From Dinoroseobacter sp049800835 (GTDB taxonomy: Bacteria > Pseudomonadota > Alphaproteobacteria > Rhodobacterales > Rhodobacteraceae), in assembly GCF_049800835.1 (NCBI RefSeq), contig NZ_JBNAFU010000001.1, positions 1,178,001 to 1,242,000 of the forward strand: 64,000 nucleotides of DNA, written 5' to 3'. Every line of letters starts with the position of its first letter. Position 1 is the first letter of the stretch. Positions 36,417 to 45,690 of this stretch are shown one piece after another. The notes below the pieces were generated by a model. That model was not told the origin of the DNA, made no database searches, and was given only the letters and a program-made list of their open reading frames with translations. Made by a program: the position numbers and the translations under genes.

Positions 36417-37430
36417 ATGACCGAGATTTTTACCGATCCCGCCCAATGGCTGCCGCTGGTTTTCGCCGCGCTCATGGGCCTGTCCATCCTCATCTATGTG
36501 GTGCTGGACGGGTTTGACCTTGGCGTTGGCGTGCTGTTTCCGTTCGCCGATGACCGGGAACGCGACACGATGGTCTCGTCGATCGGTCCGTTCTGGGATG
36601 CAAACGAAACGTGGCTCGTGCTCGCGATCGGAATCCTGCTGGTGGCGTTTCCTTCCGCGCACGGGGCTATCCTGACCGCCCTTTACCTGCCGGTGGCCAT
36701 CATGCTGATCGGCCTGATCCTGCGCGGTGTAGCGTTCGAGTTTCGCGTGAAAGCGCCACCGCAATACAAGGCGTTCTGGAACAATGCATTTTTCACCGGC
36801 TCGCTCATGACCTCGTTGAGCCAGGGGTTCATGCTGGGCCTTTACATCATGGGTCTGCAATGGACCCTGTGGACGGTCGCGTTCTCGCTGCTGACAGCGG
36901 TGTTCCTGACCGTGGCCTATTCGTTCATCGGCGCGACGTGGCTGGTGCTGAAAACCGAAGGCGCATTGCAGAAAAAGGCTGTCGACTGGTCCAAGGGCGG
37001 CATCTGGGGGCTGGTGCTTGGACTGGGCGCCGTATCGCTTGCCTCGCCGCTGGTCAGCCCGCGGATCTTCGAGAAATGGTACTCCTTTCCGGAGATCGTC
37101 CTGCTGGCCCCGCTTCCGCTGATGTTCTGCCTTTTGATCGGGTTGCTGTTCTTCGGCCTCAAGCGCCTGCCGACTGCGGATGACAGCTTTGCCTGGGTTC
37201 CGTTTGCCGCGACCATCGTGCTGTTCATTCTGGCCTTCTTCGGGCTTGCGTACTCCTTCTATCCCTACGTTGTCCCGGATCAACTGACGATCTACGAAGC
37301 CGCCAGTGCGCCGGAAAGCCTGATGATCATCCTGTTCGGCACGGTCTTCGTGCTGCCCGCGATCCTCGGCTACACGATCCTCAGCTACGTGATCTTCCGC
37401 GGCAAGGCGCGCGAGCTGACCTATTACTAA
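36417..37430 (+). CDS. cydB: Cytochrome bd-type quinol oxidase subunit II
   Basis: This 337-residue membrane subunit has about eight transmembrane segments, the conserved GFDLGVGVLFPF and GPFWDANETWLV motifs and a YSFYPYVVP segment. It pairs with CydA. Full length, with a 5-bp gap after cydA. No cydX-like small gene is seen after the stop, where the convergent aldehyde dehydrogenase gene begins 15 bases later. Confidence 0.94.
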   Translation: MTEIFTDPAQWLPLVFAALMGLSILIYVVLDGFDLGVGVLFPFADDRERDTMVSSIGPFWDANETWLVLAIGILLVAFPSAHGAILTALYLPVAIMLIGLILRGVAFEFRVKAPPQYKAFWNNAFFTGSLMTSLSQGFMLGLYIMGLQWTLWTVAFSLLTAVFLTVAYSFIGATWLVLKTEGALQKKAVDWSKGGIWGLVLGLGAVSLASPLVSPRIFEKWYSFPEIVLLAPLPLMFCLLIGLLFFGLKRLPTADDSFAWVPFAATIVLFILAFFGLAYSFYPYVVPDQLTIYEAASAPESLMIILFGTVFVLPAILGYTILSYVIFRGKARELTYY

Positions 37431-37445
37431 ACGGCGCGCGCAGCC

Positions 37446-38951
37446 CTAGACGTCACGCGGCAAGAGCGCGTCGGGCATGTTCTGGTAACACACCGGGCGC
37501 AGGAACCGGCGGATGGACAGGGTTCCAACGGACGTGGCGCCAAAATTGGTGGAGGCAGGATAAGGCCCACCATGCACCATGCTGTCGCACACCTCGACCC
37601 CGGTGGGGAAGCCGTTGACCAGAATGCGCCCGGCCTTGCGTTCGACGATGGGCATCAGGTTTTGTGCCTGATCGGTATCCTCCGCATCCATGTGGAGCGT
37701 GCAGGTCAGTTGACCTTGCAACGCGCTGGCGACCTCTGCCATTTCGTCCGCGTCTCTTGCGTCGACCACGATGCCGAGCGGGCCGAACACCTCTTCCTGC
37801 AAGGCGGTGTCGGCCAGCCAGTCGCGTGCCGCAACCCGATACAGATAGGGTTTCGCATTGCGCCCGGTGCACGCGGTTCCAAGCAGTTCGGCCACCCCCC
37901 GCCCGTCTGCCACGCGGGCAACCCCGCTACGATAGGCATCTGCGATCCCGTCGGTCAGCATGGTCTGGCCTGCGGCCTCGGTCAGGGCCGCCTCCGCCGC
38001 GCTGACGAACCCGTCGGCACCGGGCAAGGCCACGGCAATGCCCGGATTGGTACAGAACTGGCCCGCCCCCATGAGCAACGACCCCGCCCATCCGGCGCCG
38101 ATCTCTGCCCCGCGCGCGGCGATGGCGTGCGGCAACAGGAACATCGGGTTTACCGAGCCCAGCTCACCAAAGAACGGGATGGGGTCCGGGCGCGCCGCGC
38201 ACAAGTCGAAAAGCGCGCGTCCCCCGACCAGAGATCCGGTAAACCCGACTGCCCGGATCATCGGATTCTGCACCAGCGCCGAGCCAACGTCGCGCTTGCC
38301 CCCCTGGATCAGGCTGAAGACCCCCGGATGCATCCCGGTTTTCTCAATCGCCGCATGAATAGCCTCTGCCACGATTTCACCTGTTCCGGGATGTGCCGAA
38401 TGCCCTTTGACCACCGCGGGGCACCCTGCCGCAAATGCGGCCGCAGTGTCGCCCCCCGCCGTGGAAAACGCGAGCGGAAAATTCGACGCGCCAAAGACCG
38501 CGACCGGTCCGATAGGTCGCTGGATCATCTTCAGGTCCGGACGCGGAAGCGGGGCTCTGTCGGGCAAGGCCGGATCGTGTCGGCGATCAAGGTAGTCCCC
38601 CTTCAGGATATGCTCCGCAAAAAGCCGCAACTGTCCGGATGTGCGCCCGCGTTCACCCTGAAGTCGCGCTTCGGGCAGGCCGCTTTCCTGGGTCCCGATC
38701 TCTGTAATCGCCTCGGCACGCGCCTCGATCTCATCCGCGATGGCATTCAGAAATGCCGCGCGGTCGACGCGGGAACTGTACCCGAAGGACCCGAATGCGT
38801 CCTCCGCTGCGCGGCATGCCTGATCGACAAGCTCGGGCGTGCCCACGCAATAGTCATGCGCCGGACCATGCGCCGGGTCGGACGTGAATTTCTGTTCGCT
38901 TAGGACCCATGTGCCGGCGATCAGGTGTTTCCCGTGGGGTTTGAAGCTCAT
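37446..38951 (-). CDS. 2,5-Dioxovalerate (alpha-ketoglutarate semialdehyde) dehydrogenase
   Basis: This 501-residue aldehyde dehydrogenase has the catalytic Cys in GAGQFCTNPG, the general-base Glu in FFGELGSVNP and NAD-binding GFTGSLVGGR. The pattern SFKPHGKHLIAGTW and PRDV C-terminus match alpha-ketoglutarate semialdehyde dehydrogenases, which finish oxidative sugar-acid or hydroxyproline routes to alpha-ketoglutarate. It is the last gene of the nine-gene operon that begins with tctC. ATG 38951 begins the typical N-terminus; the longer frame is not needed. Confidence 0.9.
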   Translation of the reverse strand: MSFKPHGKHLIAGTWVLSEQKFTSDPAHGPAHDYCVGTPELVDQACRAAEDAFGSFGYSSRVDRAAFLNAIADEIEARAEAITEIGTQESGLPEARLQGERGRTSGQLRLFAEHILKGDYLDRRHDPALPDRAPLPRPDLKMIQRPIGPVAVFGASNFPLAFSTAGGDTAAAFAAGCPAVVKGHSAHPGTGEIVAEAIHAAIEKTGMHPGVFSLIQGGKRDVGSALVQNPMIRAVGFTGSLVGGRALFDLCAARPDPIPFFGELGSVNPMFLLPHAIAARGAEIGAGWAGSLLMGAGQFCTNPGIAVALPGADGFVSAAEAALTEAAGQTMLTDGIADAYRSGVARVADGRGVAELLGTACTGRNAKPYLYRVAARDWLADTALQEEVFGPLGIVVDARDADEMAEVASALQGQLTCTLHMDAEDTDQAQNLMPIVERKAGRILVNGFPTGVEVCDSMVHGGPYPASTNFGATSVGTLSIRRFLRPVCYQNMPDALLPRDV

Positions 38952-39006
38952 CTTGCATATCCGTGTATTGAATTTGATCTTTACAGCCGTCGGTGCTGGG
39001 CCGGTC

Positions 39007-39876
39007 TCAGGATGCTTCGGGGTCAAGCATCGAGCTGACGAATTTTGCACCCTGCCCTTCGGACACTAGCCCGCCTAGTCGGTCTGCGAGCGCGGAAGCG
39101 ACAAGCGCCCGCGACGGCAGCGTGTCGGACAGAAGATCTCGCGCGTAGCGCAGATCCTTTTCCGCATTTGCAATGGAAAATTGCGCCCCGCTGAAATCGC
39201 CCTCCAGCGCCGGACCGACCGCTTTCTGAAGCGTGCCGGACCGCGCGGCACCGGCCATCATCGCATCGTAGAGCGCGTGGGCATCCACCCCCATCCTTGC
39301 TGCGCATTGAAACGCATCGGCCAGCAGGATCATTGTGCCCTGCGTGACCAGATTGTTCAGCAGCTTTGCCGCGTGACCTCGCCCCGGGTCGCCGAACCGC
39401 CAAACTGCCTTGGAGTAGACACCGACCAGCGCTTTAATGGCGGGATAGTCGGCTTCGGCGCATCCAACGAGCGAGGCCAAAGACCCCTCTTGCGCCTGTG
39501 CGGGTCCCCCAGTGACCGGCGCGTCCGCAAAAACCGCGCCTTGTGCGGCAACGCGCGTTGCGATCCGTTCAGAGGTTTCGGGGCGCGACGTGGTGGTGTC
39601 GATCCAGATCTGTCCCTCGCGCAGATGCGGAAGCAGCTCCTCCGCCAAAGCTTCCACAACCTCTGCGTTCGGCACACAGGTGAGCACGACATCGCTGGCG
39701 CGCGCGAGGGCAACGGCATCTGCGGCTTCTTCGGCCCCGTCTGCCAACAGTGGCTCGATCGGCGCCCTGTTCTTGTGCACGAGCAGGCTCACCCGGTGCC
39801 CCGCCAAAAGCATGCGCCTGGCCATGCCAGCGCCCAGCAGACCGGCGCCTATGATCCCTATCGACCGGCTTGTCAT
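39007..39876 (-). CDS. NAD(P)-dependent dehydrogenase, 3-hydroxyisobutyrate/tartronate semialdehyde reductase family
   Basis: This 289-residue beta-hydroxyacid dehydrogenase has the nucleotide motif GIIGAGLLGAGMARRM and the catalytic Lys in KLLNNLVTQG. Family members reduce tartronate semialdehyde, oxidise 3-hydroxyisobutyrate or act on sulfolactaldehyde. The substrate here is unknown. It overlaps pdxA2-like gene by 4 bp and is followed by the semialdehyde dehydrogenase gene, so it belongs to the sugar-acid operon. Confidence 0.85.
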   Translation of the reverse strand: MTSRSIGIIGAGLLGAGMARRMLLAGHRVSLLVHKNRAPIEPLLADGAEEAADAVALARASDVVLTCVPNAEVVEALAEELLPHLREGQIWIDTTTSRPETSERIATRVAAQGAVFADAPVTGGPAQAQEGSLASLVGCAEADYPAIKALVGVYSKAVWRFGDPGRGHAAKLLNNLVTQGTMILLADAFQCAARMGVDAHALYDAMMAGAARSGTLQKAVGPALEGDFSGAQFSIANAEKDLRYARDLLSDTLPSRALVASALADRLGGLVSEGQGAKFVSSMLDPEAS

Positions 39877-40877
39877 GCCGCTGCCTCGGTCCTGGCGGTG
39901 CGGGCCATGCGCACCAGCAGATCGAAGGCCTGTCGCGTCGCCCCTACGTTGGCGATGCCCTTTCCGGCGATATCAAACGCCGTGCCATGCGCGGGTGTGG
40001 CCACCGGGATCGGCAGCCCCCCCGCAACGGTCACGCCCCGTTCGAACCCCATCAGCTTGATCGCGATCTGGCCCTGGTCGTGGTACATCGTGACCACCGC
40101 ATCCACTTCGCCACGCTTGGCCTTGAGAAAGACGGTGTCCGAAGGCCAGGGGCCTGTCACATTCATCTGGCGTTCCTGACACGCCCTGACCACGGGTTCG
40201 ATGATGTCGATTTCCTCGCGCCCGAACTTTCCGTTGTCCCCGGCATGCGGGTTCAGCGCTGCGACCGCGACATGCGGCCGGGCGCGCCCCGAACGCGCCA
40301 GCGTGTCATGGGCAAGCTCGATCGCGCTCGCAATTCCAGGGCCGTCGATGTGGCTGGCCACGTCCTTCAGACCGATATGGCTGGTCACGCGCGTGGTCAT
40401 CAGATCATCCAGAACGTTTATTTCCGAATGGTAACCGGTGAACCCGAGATAGCGCGCCATGTAGCGATGCTCGTCTTCGGCGTTCAGCCCCGCCGAGGTC
40501 ATCGCCGCCTTGTTGAACGGAGCAAAGAGCACGCCATCGACCTGGCCCGCCTGCGCCAGATCGAGCGCCTTGTCGAGGCAGCGCAACGATGTTGTTCCCC
40601 CCGCAACTGTCACTTCGGCAACCCGGACGTCGGCTGGGTCAATCGTCTCAAGATCAAGGTGTGCCACGCCTTCGAATGTCGGCACGTCGATCTCGGCGAT
40701 GGGGTTGAGCGGCACCTCCAACTCGGCTTGCGCAGCCCCCCGCTGCCAGAGATGCGCGTCGCCGACCAACAGAATGTCAGCCGCATCGCGCACCCCGTCC
40801 TCAGCCAGAAGTCTGGCGATCAGCTCCGGACCAATTCCCGACGGGTCGCCGGGCACAATCGCTAGCCTCGGGCGCAT
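39873..40877 (-). CDS. PdxA2-like 4-phosphohydroxyacid dehydrogenase
   Basis: This 334-residue PdxA-family enzyme (IVPGDPSGIGPELIARLL; ALNPHAGDNGKFGREE; MYHDQGQIAIKLMGFERGVTVAGGLP) oxidises a 4-phosphorylated hydroxy acid. Outside vitamin B6 synthesis, PdxA2 members act on D-erythronate- or D-threonate-4-phosphate, usually with a DUF1537 kinase. No such kinase gene is present here, which is odd. The start ATG overlaps the GntR regulator stop (TAATG). It is embedded in the sugar-acid operon, so a catabolic role is likely. Confidence 0.85.
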   Translation of the reverse strand: MRPRLAIVPGDPSGIGPELIARLLAEDGVRDAADILLVGDAHLWQRGAAQAELEVPLNPIAEIDVPTFEGVAHLDLETIDPADVRVAEVTVAGGTTSLRCLDKALDLAQAGQVDGVLFAPFNKAAMTSAGLNAEDEHRYMARYLGFTGYHSEINVLDDLMTTRVTSHIGLKDVASHIDGPGIASAIELAHDTLARSGRARPHVAVAALNPHAGDNGKFGREEIDIIEPVVRACQERQMNVTGPWPSDTVFLKAKRGEVDAVVTMYHDQGQIAIKLMGFERGVTVAGGLPIPVATPAHGTAFDIAGKGIANVGATRQAFDLLVRMARTARTEAAA

Positions 40878-41587
40878 TACGTGTCCTCCTGTGCTGCGCG
40901 TTCGGTCATGGTGGCGGCAATATTGGTTTCCGCCGTCCGCAGGTGCTGCTTCAACGCGCGGCGGGCGGCCTTGGCGTCCCGGGCCTTGAGCGCTTCGATG
41001 ATTTTCAGGTGTTCCTGTCGCGTGGTATCGCGGCCCTCGTGGCGCTGCGATGACAGGAACCGAACCCGCCACAGCCGCGCATTGTAAGCCGCATGGGTTT
41101 CGGCGAGTGCCGCGTTGCCGGATGCCGCGACAATGGCTTCGTGAAAAGACATGTCCCGGCGGAACGCCTCCAACTTGCCATCCGCATCCCGTGCGTCCTT
41201 TATGGACGCGTTTATGCTTTCAATCTCGGCCAGTTGCCGATCGCTTGCCATATCGCATGCCAGTTCCCCTGCCAGCGCCTCCAACGCGCCCTGCACCCGC
41301 AACCAGTCGTTGATCTCGTCCAGCGAGGGGTCAGCGACGAAAGGACGACGGGTCGGCCCGTAATTGATCAGGCCCTCTCCCTCGAGGATGCGAAGGGCCT
41401 CTTTCAGCGGCGTGCGGCTGATCCCGAACGCCTCCGCAAGGTCGCGCTCACGCACCGGCATACCCGGCGCCAACTTGCCCAGCATGATGAATTCCCGGAG
41501 GCTTTCAGCCGCCTCCGCGGCGAGCGATTTTCGCGGCTTGATCTCGGCGAAATCGCGCAGTTCGTTGGTCCAGGTTGCGTCGCTCAT
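40877..41587 (-). CDS. GntR family (FCD) transcriptional regulator
   Basis: This 236-residue regulator has an N-terminal winged helix (about 15-80: ESLREFIMLGKLAPGMPVRERDLAEAFGISRTPLKEALRILEGEGLI) and a C-terminal FCD ligand-binding helical domain (about 90-225, FHEAIVAASGN and metal-site histidines). It lies inside the operon after the DHDPS-family gene and probably represses it until a sugar-acid ligand binds. A matching inverted repeat sits before tctC. The start is ATG 41587; the 17 residues upstream do not fit the family. Confidence 0.92.
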   Translation of the reverse strand: MSDATWTNELRDFAEIKPRKSLAAEAAESLREFIMLGKLAPGMPVRERDLAEAFGISRTPLKEALRILEGEGLINYGPTRRPFVADPSLDEINDWLRVQGALEALAGELACDMASDRQLAEIESINASIKDARDADGKLEAFRRDMSFHEAIVAASGNAALAETHAAYNARLWRVRFLSSQRHEGRDTTRQEHLKIIEALKARDAKAARRALKQHLRTAETNIAATMTERAAQEDT

Positions 41588-41588
41588 G

Positions 41589-42500
41589 TTACATGCCCCA
41601 CCGCAAAACCAAGGGATCGAGAGGCCGCAACAGGTCAATCAGGCGGGATCGGATCGCCGGGTGCAGGGGCGGGATCGGGTGGCGGCAAAACTCCGACTTG
41701 ATCACCCCGCCCTCGACCATCGCGGCCTTGCAGGACTGCCAGCCGCATTGACGGTTCTCGTGATTGATCGCCATGGCCACCCGGCCATAGGCCTCGGTCG
41801 CGCCCGCGACATCGCCCGCATTGTGCTTGGTGATCACGGGCTTGATCTGATCCACGATCATGCCGCTGGTCATGGAGCCCGTCGCCCCTGCATCCAGATC
41901 CGCCAGCAGCGTGATCGCCTCCTCTCCGTCAAAGGGCGCTTCGATCGCGGAGCCCCCCGCTTCGATCAGGGAACGGATCTTGTTCGCCGCGCGCGGACAC
42001 TCGATCTTGAAGAGTTTCACGGCCTCGATTTCCTGCGCCATCCGAACCAGCAGCGGCACTGGCAGGTCCACACCTGACAGCGGCGCGTCCTGCACCATGA
42101 TCGGAATGCCAACCTCGCCCACCGCAGCAAACTGTTCAAAACTCTGCTCGGGCGTCCCTTTGAGCAACGCTCCATGATAGGGCGGCATCATCATGACAAT
42201 ATCTGCGCCCAGATCCTTGGCAAACCGCGCGCGTTCAACGGCGATCTGGGTCGCATAGTGGCTGATCGTGACGATCACCGGCACCCGCCCGGCGACATGC
42301 TCAACACTGAGCCGCGCGAGCACCTCGCGCTCCGCATCCGAGATCAGGAACTGTTCCGAGAAATTGGCAAGAACACAGATGCCATCAGCGCCCTGATCGA
42401 TCAGGCAATCCAGAACGCGTTTCATGCCTTCAAGATCGACAGTCCCATCCTCGTTGAACGGGGTCGGGGCGACGGGCCAAATTCCAGTGTACTTGCTCAT
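41589..42500 (-). CDS. Divergent DHDPS/NAL-family aldolase or dehydratase
   Basis: This 303-residue TIM-barrel protein of the dihydrodipicolinate synthase family (VAPTPFNEDGTVDLEGMKR) has a probable Schiff-base Lys165 (KLFKIECP). Two classic positions are changed: the GTTGE motif is ANFSEQ (45-50) and the catalytic Tyr of YNVP is replaced (QDAP, Gln137-Pro140). It therefore should not be called a lysine-biosynthesis enzyme. A 2-keto-3-deoxy-sugar-acid dehydratase or aldolase is plausible given the neighbouring semialdehyde dehydrogenase. It overlaps the enolase-superfamily gene by 4 bp. Confidence 0.82.
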   Translation of the reverse strand: MSKYTGIWPVAPTPFNEDGTVDLEGMKRVLDCLIDQGADGICVLANFSEQFLISDAEREVLARLSVEHVAGRVPVIVTISHYATQIAVERARFAKDLGADIVMMMPPYHGALLKGTPEQSFEQFAAVGEVGIPIMVQDAPLSGVDLPVPLLVRMAQEIEAVKLFKIECPRAANKIRSLIEAGGSAIEAPFDGEEAITLLADLDAGATGSMTSGMIVDQIKPVITKHNAGDVAGATEAYGRVAMAINHENRQCGWQSCKAAMVEGGVIKSEFCRHPIPPLHPAIRSRLIDLLRPLDPLVLRWGM

Positions 42501-43672
42501 TCCGTGATCTCGAAGTGTTTGAAATGCGTGTCCGTGATCGAGATGCCGAGACCGGGCTTGTCGTCATCCAGTTGCAGAAAGCCATCCTGCGCTTCTGGGT
42601 CGCCTTCGAAGATGTAGTAGAACAGCTCATTGCCCACTTCGACATCAAAGACCGGGAAATACTCGCTGATCGGGCAGTTAATGTTGGCCATGGTCAGGTG
42701 ATAATTGTGCATCTGGCCCGCGTGCGGGATGACGATGATCTGCGCGGCCTCGGCAATGGCGTTGATCTTCTGCGCCGCCGTGATGCCACCCACGCGGTTG
42801 GTGTCGTATTGCAGCACGCTGACGGCCTTGCGGTTGATGAGTTCGGCGCAGCCCATGATGCTGAACTCATGCTCGCCGCCCGAGATCGGCACACTGCCCA
42901 TCGCGTTCAGTTCCGCATAGCCCGCCACGTCGTCGGCGATGACCGGTTCTTCGAGCCAGCGCGGTTCGAACCTCTCCAGCTTGGGCAGCATCCGCTTGGT
43001 GTAGTCGAGGTTCCAGCCCATGTAACACTCGAGCATCAGGTCCACGTCGTAGCCCAGAACCTCGCGCAGCGCCTCTACCCGGTTGAGGTTCTCGCGCATA
43101 CCGGCAGGCCCGTCCTTGGGCCCGAACCCGAACCGGGTCTTGTAGCCCTGATAGCCGTGCTTCTGTGCCGCTTCAGCCTCCGCCTGCATCGCTGGGATGC
43201 TGTCGGCGTAGAGCTTCGAATAATAGACCGGAATCTTCTCTTTCGTGCGACCGCCCAGCAGTTTGAAGACCGGCTTGCCGACGAGCTTGCCCATCAAGTC
43301 CCAGATCGCGATATCAATCGCGGAAATGGCGGTCATGCCTACGCCCTTGCGCCCCCAGGCATGCGTGCGCCGGTACATCTTCTCCCACAGGTAGGCATAG
43401 TCGAACGGGTCCTCACCGATCACCAGCGGCGCATACCAATCGTCGATCGCCTGCTTGACCACAGTCGGTGCAAGGGCCGCGTTGCCGATGCCAATGGTCC
43501 CATCCTCGGTTTCCACCTCGCAGGTCAGCCACTGATGAAACCGGAAAGACGCCATGGCATCCCCCTTGATCCACAGCGCGTCCGACGCATTGGTGCAGAA
43601 GTTGCCTTGCGGCGGCACCGTGGGCCCGGTCCAGTTCCAGACGCGCGTGCGGACGGATTTGATCTTGGTCAT
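42497..43672 (-). CDS. Enolase-superfamily sugar acid dehydratase (rhamnonate dehydratase-like)
   Basis: This 391-residue protein of the mandelate racemase/muconate lactonizing superfamily has an N-terminal capping domain and a barrel. Metal ligands appear in LMLECYMGW, RWLEEPV and SGGEHEF. The C-terminal PHAGQMHNYHL and DKPGLGI resemble L-rhamnonate dehydratase. Such enzymes dehydrate an aldonate or aldarate to a 2-keto-3-deoxy acid. In this operon the product could pass to the DHDPS-family enzyme and then to ketoglutarate semialdehyde. The exact aldonate is not known. Confidence 0.85.
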   Translation of the reverse strand: MTKIKSVRTRVWNWTGPTVPPQGNFCTNASDALWIKGDAMASFRFHQWLTCEVETEDGTIGIGNAALAPTVVKQAIDDWYAPLVIGEDPFDYAYLWEKMYRRTHAWGRKGVGMTAISAIDIAIWDLMGKLVGKPVFKLLGGRTKEKIPVYYSKLYADSIPAMQAEAEAAQKHGYQGYKTRFGFGPKDGPAGMRENLNRVEALREVLGYDVDLMLECYMGWNLDYTKRMLPKLERFEPRWLEEPVIADDVAGYAELNAMGSVPISGGEHEFSIMGCAELINRKAVSVLQYDTNRVGGITAAQKINAIAEAAQIIVIPHAGQMHNYHLTMANINCPISEYFPVFDVEVGNELFYYIFEGDPEAQDGFLQLDDDKPGLGISITDTHFKHFEITE

Positions 43673-43675
43673 AAC

Positions 43676-45172
43676 TTACTCTCCGGTGGAAACCAGTGGA
43701 TCACGCTGCTTGAACAGACGCCAGAAATACGGTCCGAACAATGCCAGGATGGTGAGAACAAAGAACAAAAGTGTAAGGGGGCGCGTAAACATCAACCACC
43801 ACTGATCATCGAGCATGATGAGGGACTGGCCCAGGCGCTTCTCCAGCATACCGCCCAGGATCAGCCCGATGGCCAGCGGCACCACGGAGTACCCGAACCG
43901 CCGCATGAAGTAGCCGATCACACCGGAGCCGATTGCGATAAAGACATCCAGCATCGACTGGTCGAGCGCGTAGGCCCCCACAATGGAAAACGTAAACACG
44001 ATGGGCCAGAGGATCTGCACGGGCACGAAGGTCACGCGGGCAAAAATCTTCGCACCAAAGAGGCCCACGAAGATGAACATGACATTTACCAGCAGCATCG
44101 CCCAGAAGATCGCGTAAGCGAACTCCGCCTGCTCGGTGAACATGGTCGGACCCGGTTGAAGTCCGTGAACCATCAACCCGGCAAGGATCACCGCTGCGGT
44201 GGGACTGCCCGGTATTCCCAGCGCGAGGGTCGGTACCATCGCCCCGCCGGTTGCGGAGTTGTTCGCGGCCTCTGACCCGGCAATGCCCTCGATCGCGCCC
44301 TTGCCGAACTCTTCTGGGGTTTTCGACCAGCGCCGCGCCTCGTTGTAGCCGATCATCGAAGCGACAGTGGCGCCTTCGGCGGGCAGGATGCCGATGAACG
44401 TCCCGATGCCCGAGCTGCGCAAAATCGTCCGCCACACCTTGCGGTAATCCTCCCGCGAGGGGAGCTTGATGGCCTTCATGAAAACCTGTTTCCGCTCGAC
44501 GTTGAGCCGCTCGGCCTGCACCAGAAGTTCCGAGATACCGAAAATTCCGATCATGACCGGCACGAAACCGATGCCTTCGGACAACTCGTTGAACCCGAAA
44601 GTGAACCGCTCCACGGTCGTCAGAAGATCCTTGCCCACAGTCGCCAGAAAAACCCCCAGCGCGCCCGCGATGATGTTTTTCAGCGGTGTACCGTCGCCAA
44701 TCGTTGCCAGCATCGAAATGCCGAATACCGTCAGCGCGAAATACTCGGGCGGGGCAAAGTTATACGCCATGCGCGCCATGAGCGGTGCGGCCAGCATCAG
44801 GCAGACAACGGAAATGATACCGCCAATGGTCGAAGACACGGTCGCCATGCCAAGCGCCCTGCCCGCCTCTCCCCTCTGGGCCAGCGGGAACCCGTCGAGG
44901 CAGGTCGTGGCACTCGCGGACGTACCCGGCGTGTTGATCAGGATTGCCGTGATCGCGCCTGCAAACGTCGCCGCGCAGTAGATCGTGGTGAGGATCGCGA
45001 TGGCCGGAATCGGGTCCATCGTGATGGTGAACGGCAGCAGCAAGGCCGCGCCGGTGGTTGCGTTCAACCCGGGAAGTGCCCCGATGATGACGCCCCCCAG
45101 AGTCGCCGCGAACAACAAGATCAGCAGTTGCGGTTCAAGAAGCGCGGCGAGGCCTGCAAACAGCGGTTCCAT
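43676..45172 (-). CDS. tctA: Tripartite tricarboxylate transporter TctA family permease
   Basis: This 498-residue permease has about 11-12 transmembrane segments and the TctA signature ALPGLNATTGAALLLPFTITMDP plus GIPGSPTAAVILAGLMVHGLQPGP. It forms the main channel of a tripartite tricarboxylate transporter, used for carboxylates and sugar acids. It is preceded by tctB and tctC and followed by catabolic genes, which suggests that the system imports the compound they degrade. Confidence 0.95.
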   Translation of the reverse strand: MEPLFAGLAALLEPQLLILLFAATLGGVIIGALPGLNATTGAALLLPFTITMDPIPAIAILTTIYCAATFAGAITAILINTPGTSASATTCLDGFPLAQRGEAGRALGMATVSSTIGGIISVVCLMLAAPLMARMAYNFAPPEYFALTVFGISMLATIGDGTPLKNIIAGALGVFLATVGKDLLTTVERFTFGFNELSEGIGFVPVMIGIFGISELLVQAERLNVERKQVFMKAIKLPSREDYRKVWRTILRSSGIGTFIGILPAEGATVASMIGYNEARRWSKTPEEFGKGAIEGIAGSEAANNSATGGAMVPTLALGIPGSPTAAVILAGLMVHGLQPGPTMFTEQAEFAYAIFWAMLLVNVMFIFVGLFGAKIFARVTFVPVQILWPIVFTFSIVGAYALDQSMLDVFIAIGSGVIGYFMRRFGYSVVPLAIGLILGGMLEKRLGQSLIMLDDQWWLMFTRPLTLLFFVLTILALFGPYFWRLFKQRDPLVSTGE

Positions 45173-45177
45173 GCGCG

Positions 45178-45618
45178 CTACCCGTACCAGAGGTTGGTCA
45201 GCAGGCCGCGGGGAAAGCGGATGCGAAACACAATATCAAACAGGAAAAAGATCAGAGCGGGACTGACGACAGCAACAAGCCCGATCCCCCAGGGTCGCCG
45301 TTCCCCCCATGACCACGCGAGCGCCCCGGCGAACACGCCGAGCCCAAGAAACAGGTCAATCTGCGCCACCAAAGCAAACACGACAAACAGGCCCAGGCTG
45401 GTCCAGACATTGATGCCGATGGGATCGTGCTCGATGGGTTTGTCGAAGATCATCACAAGGATCGATAGCGCAATGATCAGCAACAGGATCATTTGCGGAA
45501 AGTCCGATGGCTGCATCCCACGCAGCAGAATCGGTGGGACACGGTCGAATTGCGTGCTGAGCCAGTAGGCAACCAGGCAAAAGGCAATTGTCCCACATGG
45601 AACCGCGTAACGCGTCAT
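45178..45618 (-). CDS. tctB: Tripartite tricarboxylate transporter TctB family protein
   Basis: This 146-residue membrane protein has four hydrophobic segments, as is typical of the small TctB subunit. It lies between the binding-protein and TctA genes, and a hairpin precedes it that may reduce its expression relative to tctC. It is essential for transport but has no known catalytic residues. Confidence 0.9.
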   Translation of the reverse strand: MTRYAVPCGTIAFCLVAYWLSTQFDRVPPILLRGMQPSDFPQMILLLIIALSILVMIFDKPIEHDPIGINVWTSLGLFVVFALVAQIDLFLGLGVFAGALAWSWGERRPWGIGLVAVVSPALIFFLFDIVFRIRFPRGLLTNLWYG

Positions 45619-45651
45619 TTCAGATGTCCTTGTGAAAGGCTTTCGAGAACC

Positions 45652-45673
45652 GGCCCGCGTGTGCCCGCGGGCC
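45652..45673 (-). promoter_or_regulatory. mRNA hairpin between tctC and tctB
   Basis: GGCCCGCG (45652-45659) pairs perfectly with CGCGGGCC (45666-45673) over a 6-base loop, 18 bases after the tctC stop, with no T run. Such hairpins often stabilise the upstream mRNA for abundant binding proteins. Confidence 0.6.
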
Positions 45674-45690
45674 AGCTGTCTGGCAAGGGC

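Noticed and set aside
42515..44275. 586-codon plus-strand open frame opposite the enolase-superfamily and tctA genes
   Set aside because: It is antisense to two well-supported genes and lacks any domain or ribosome site.
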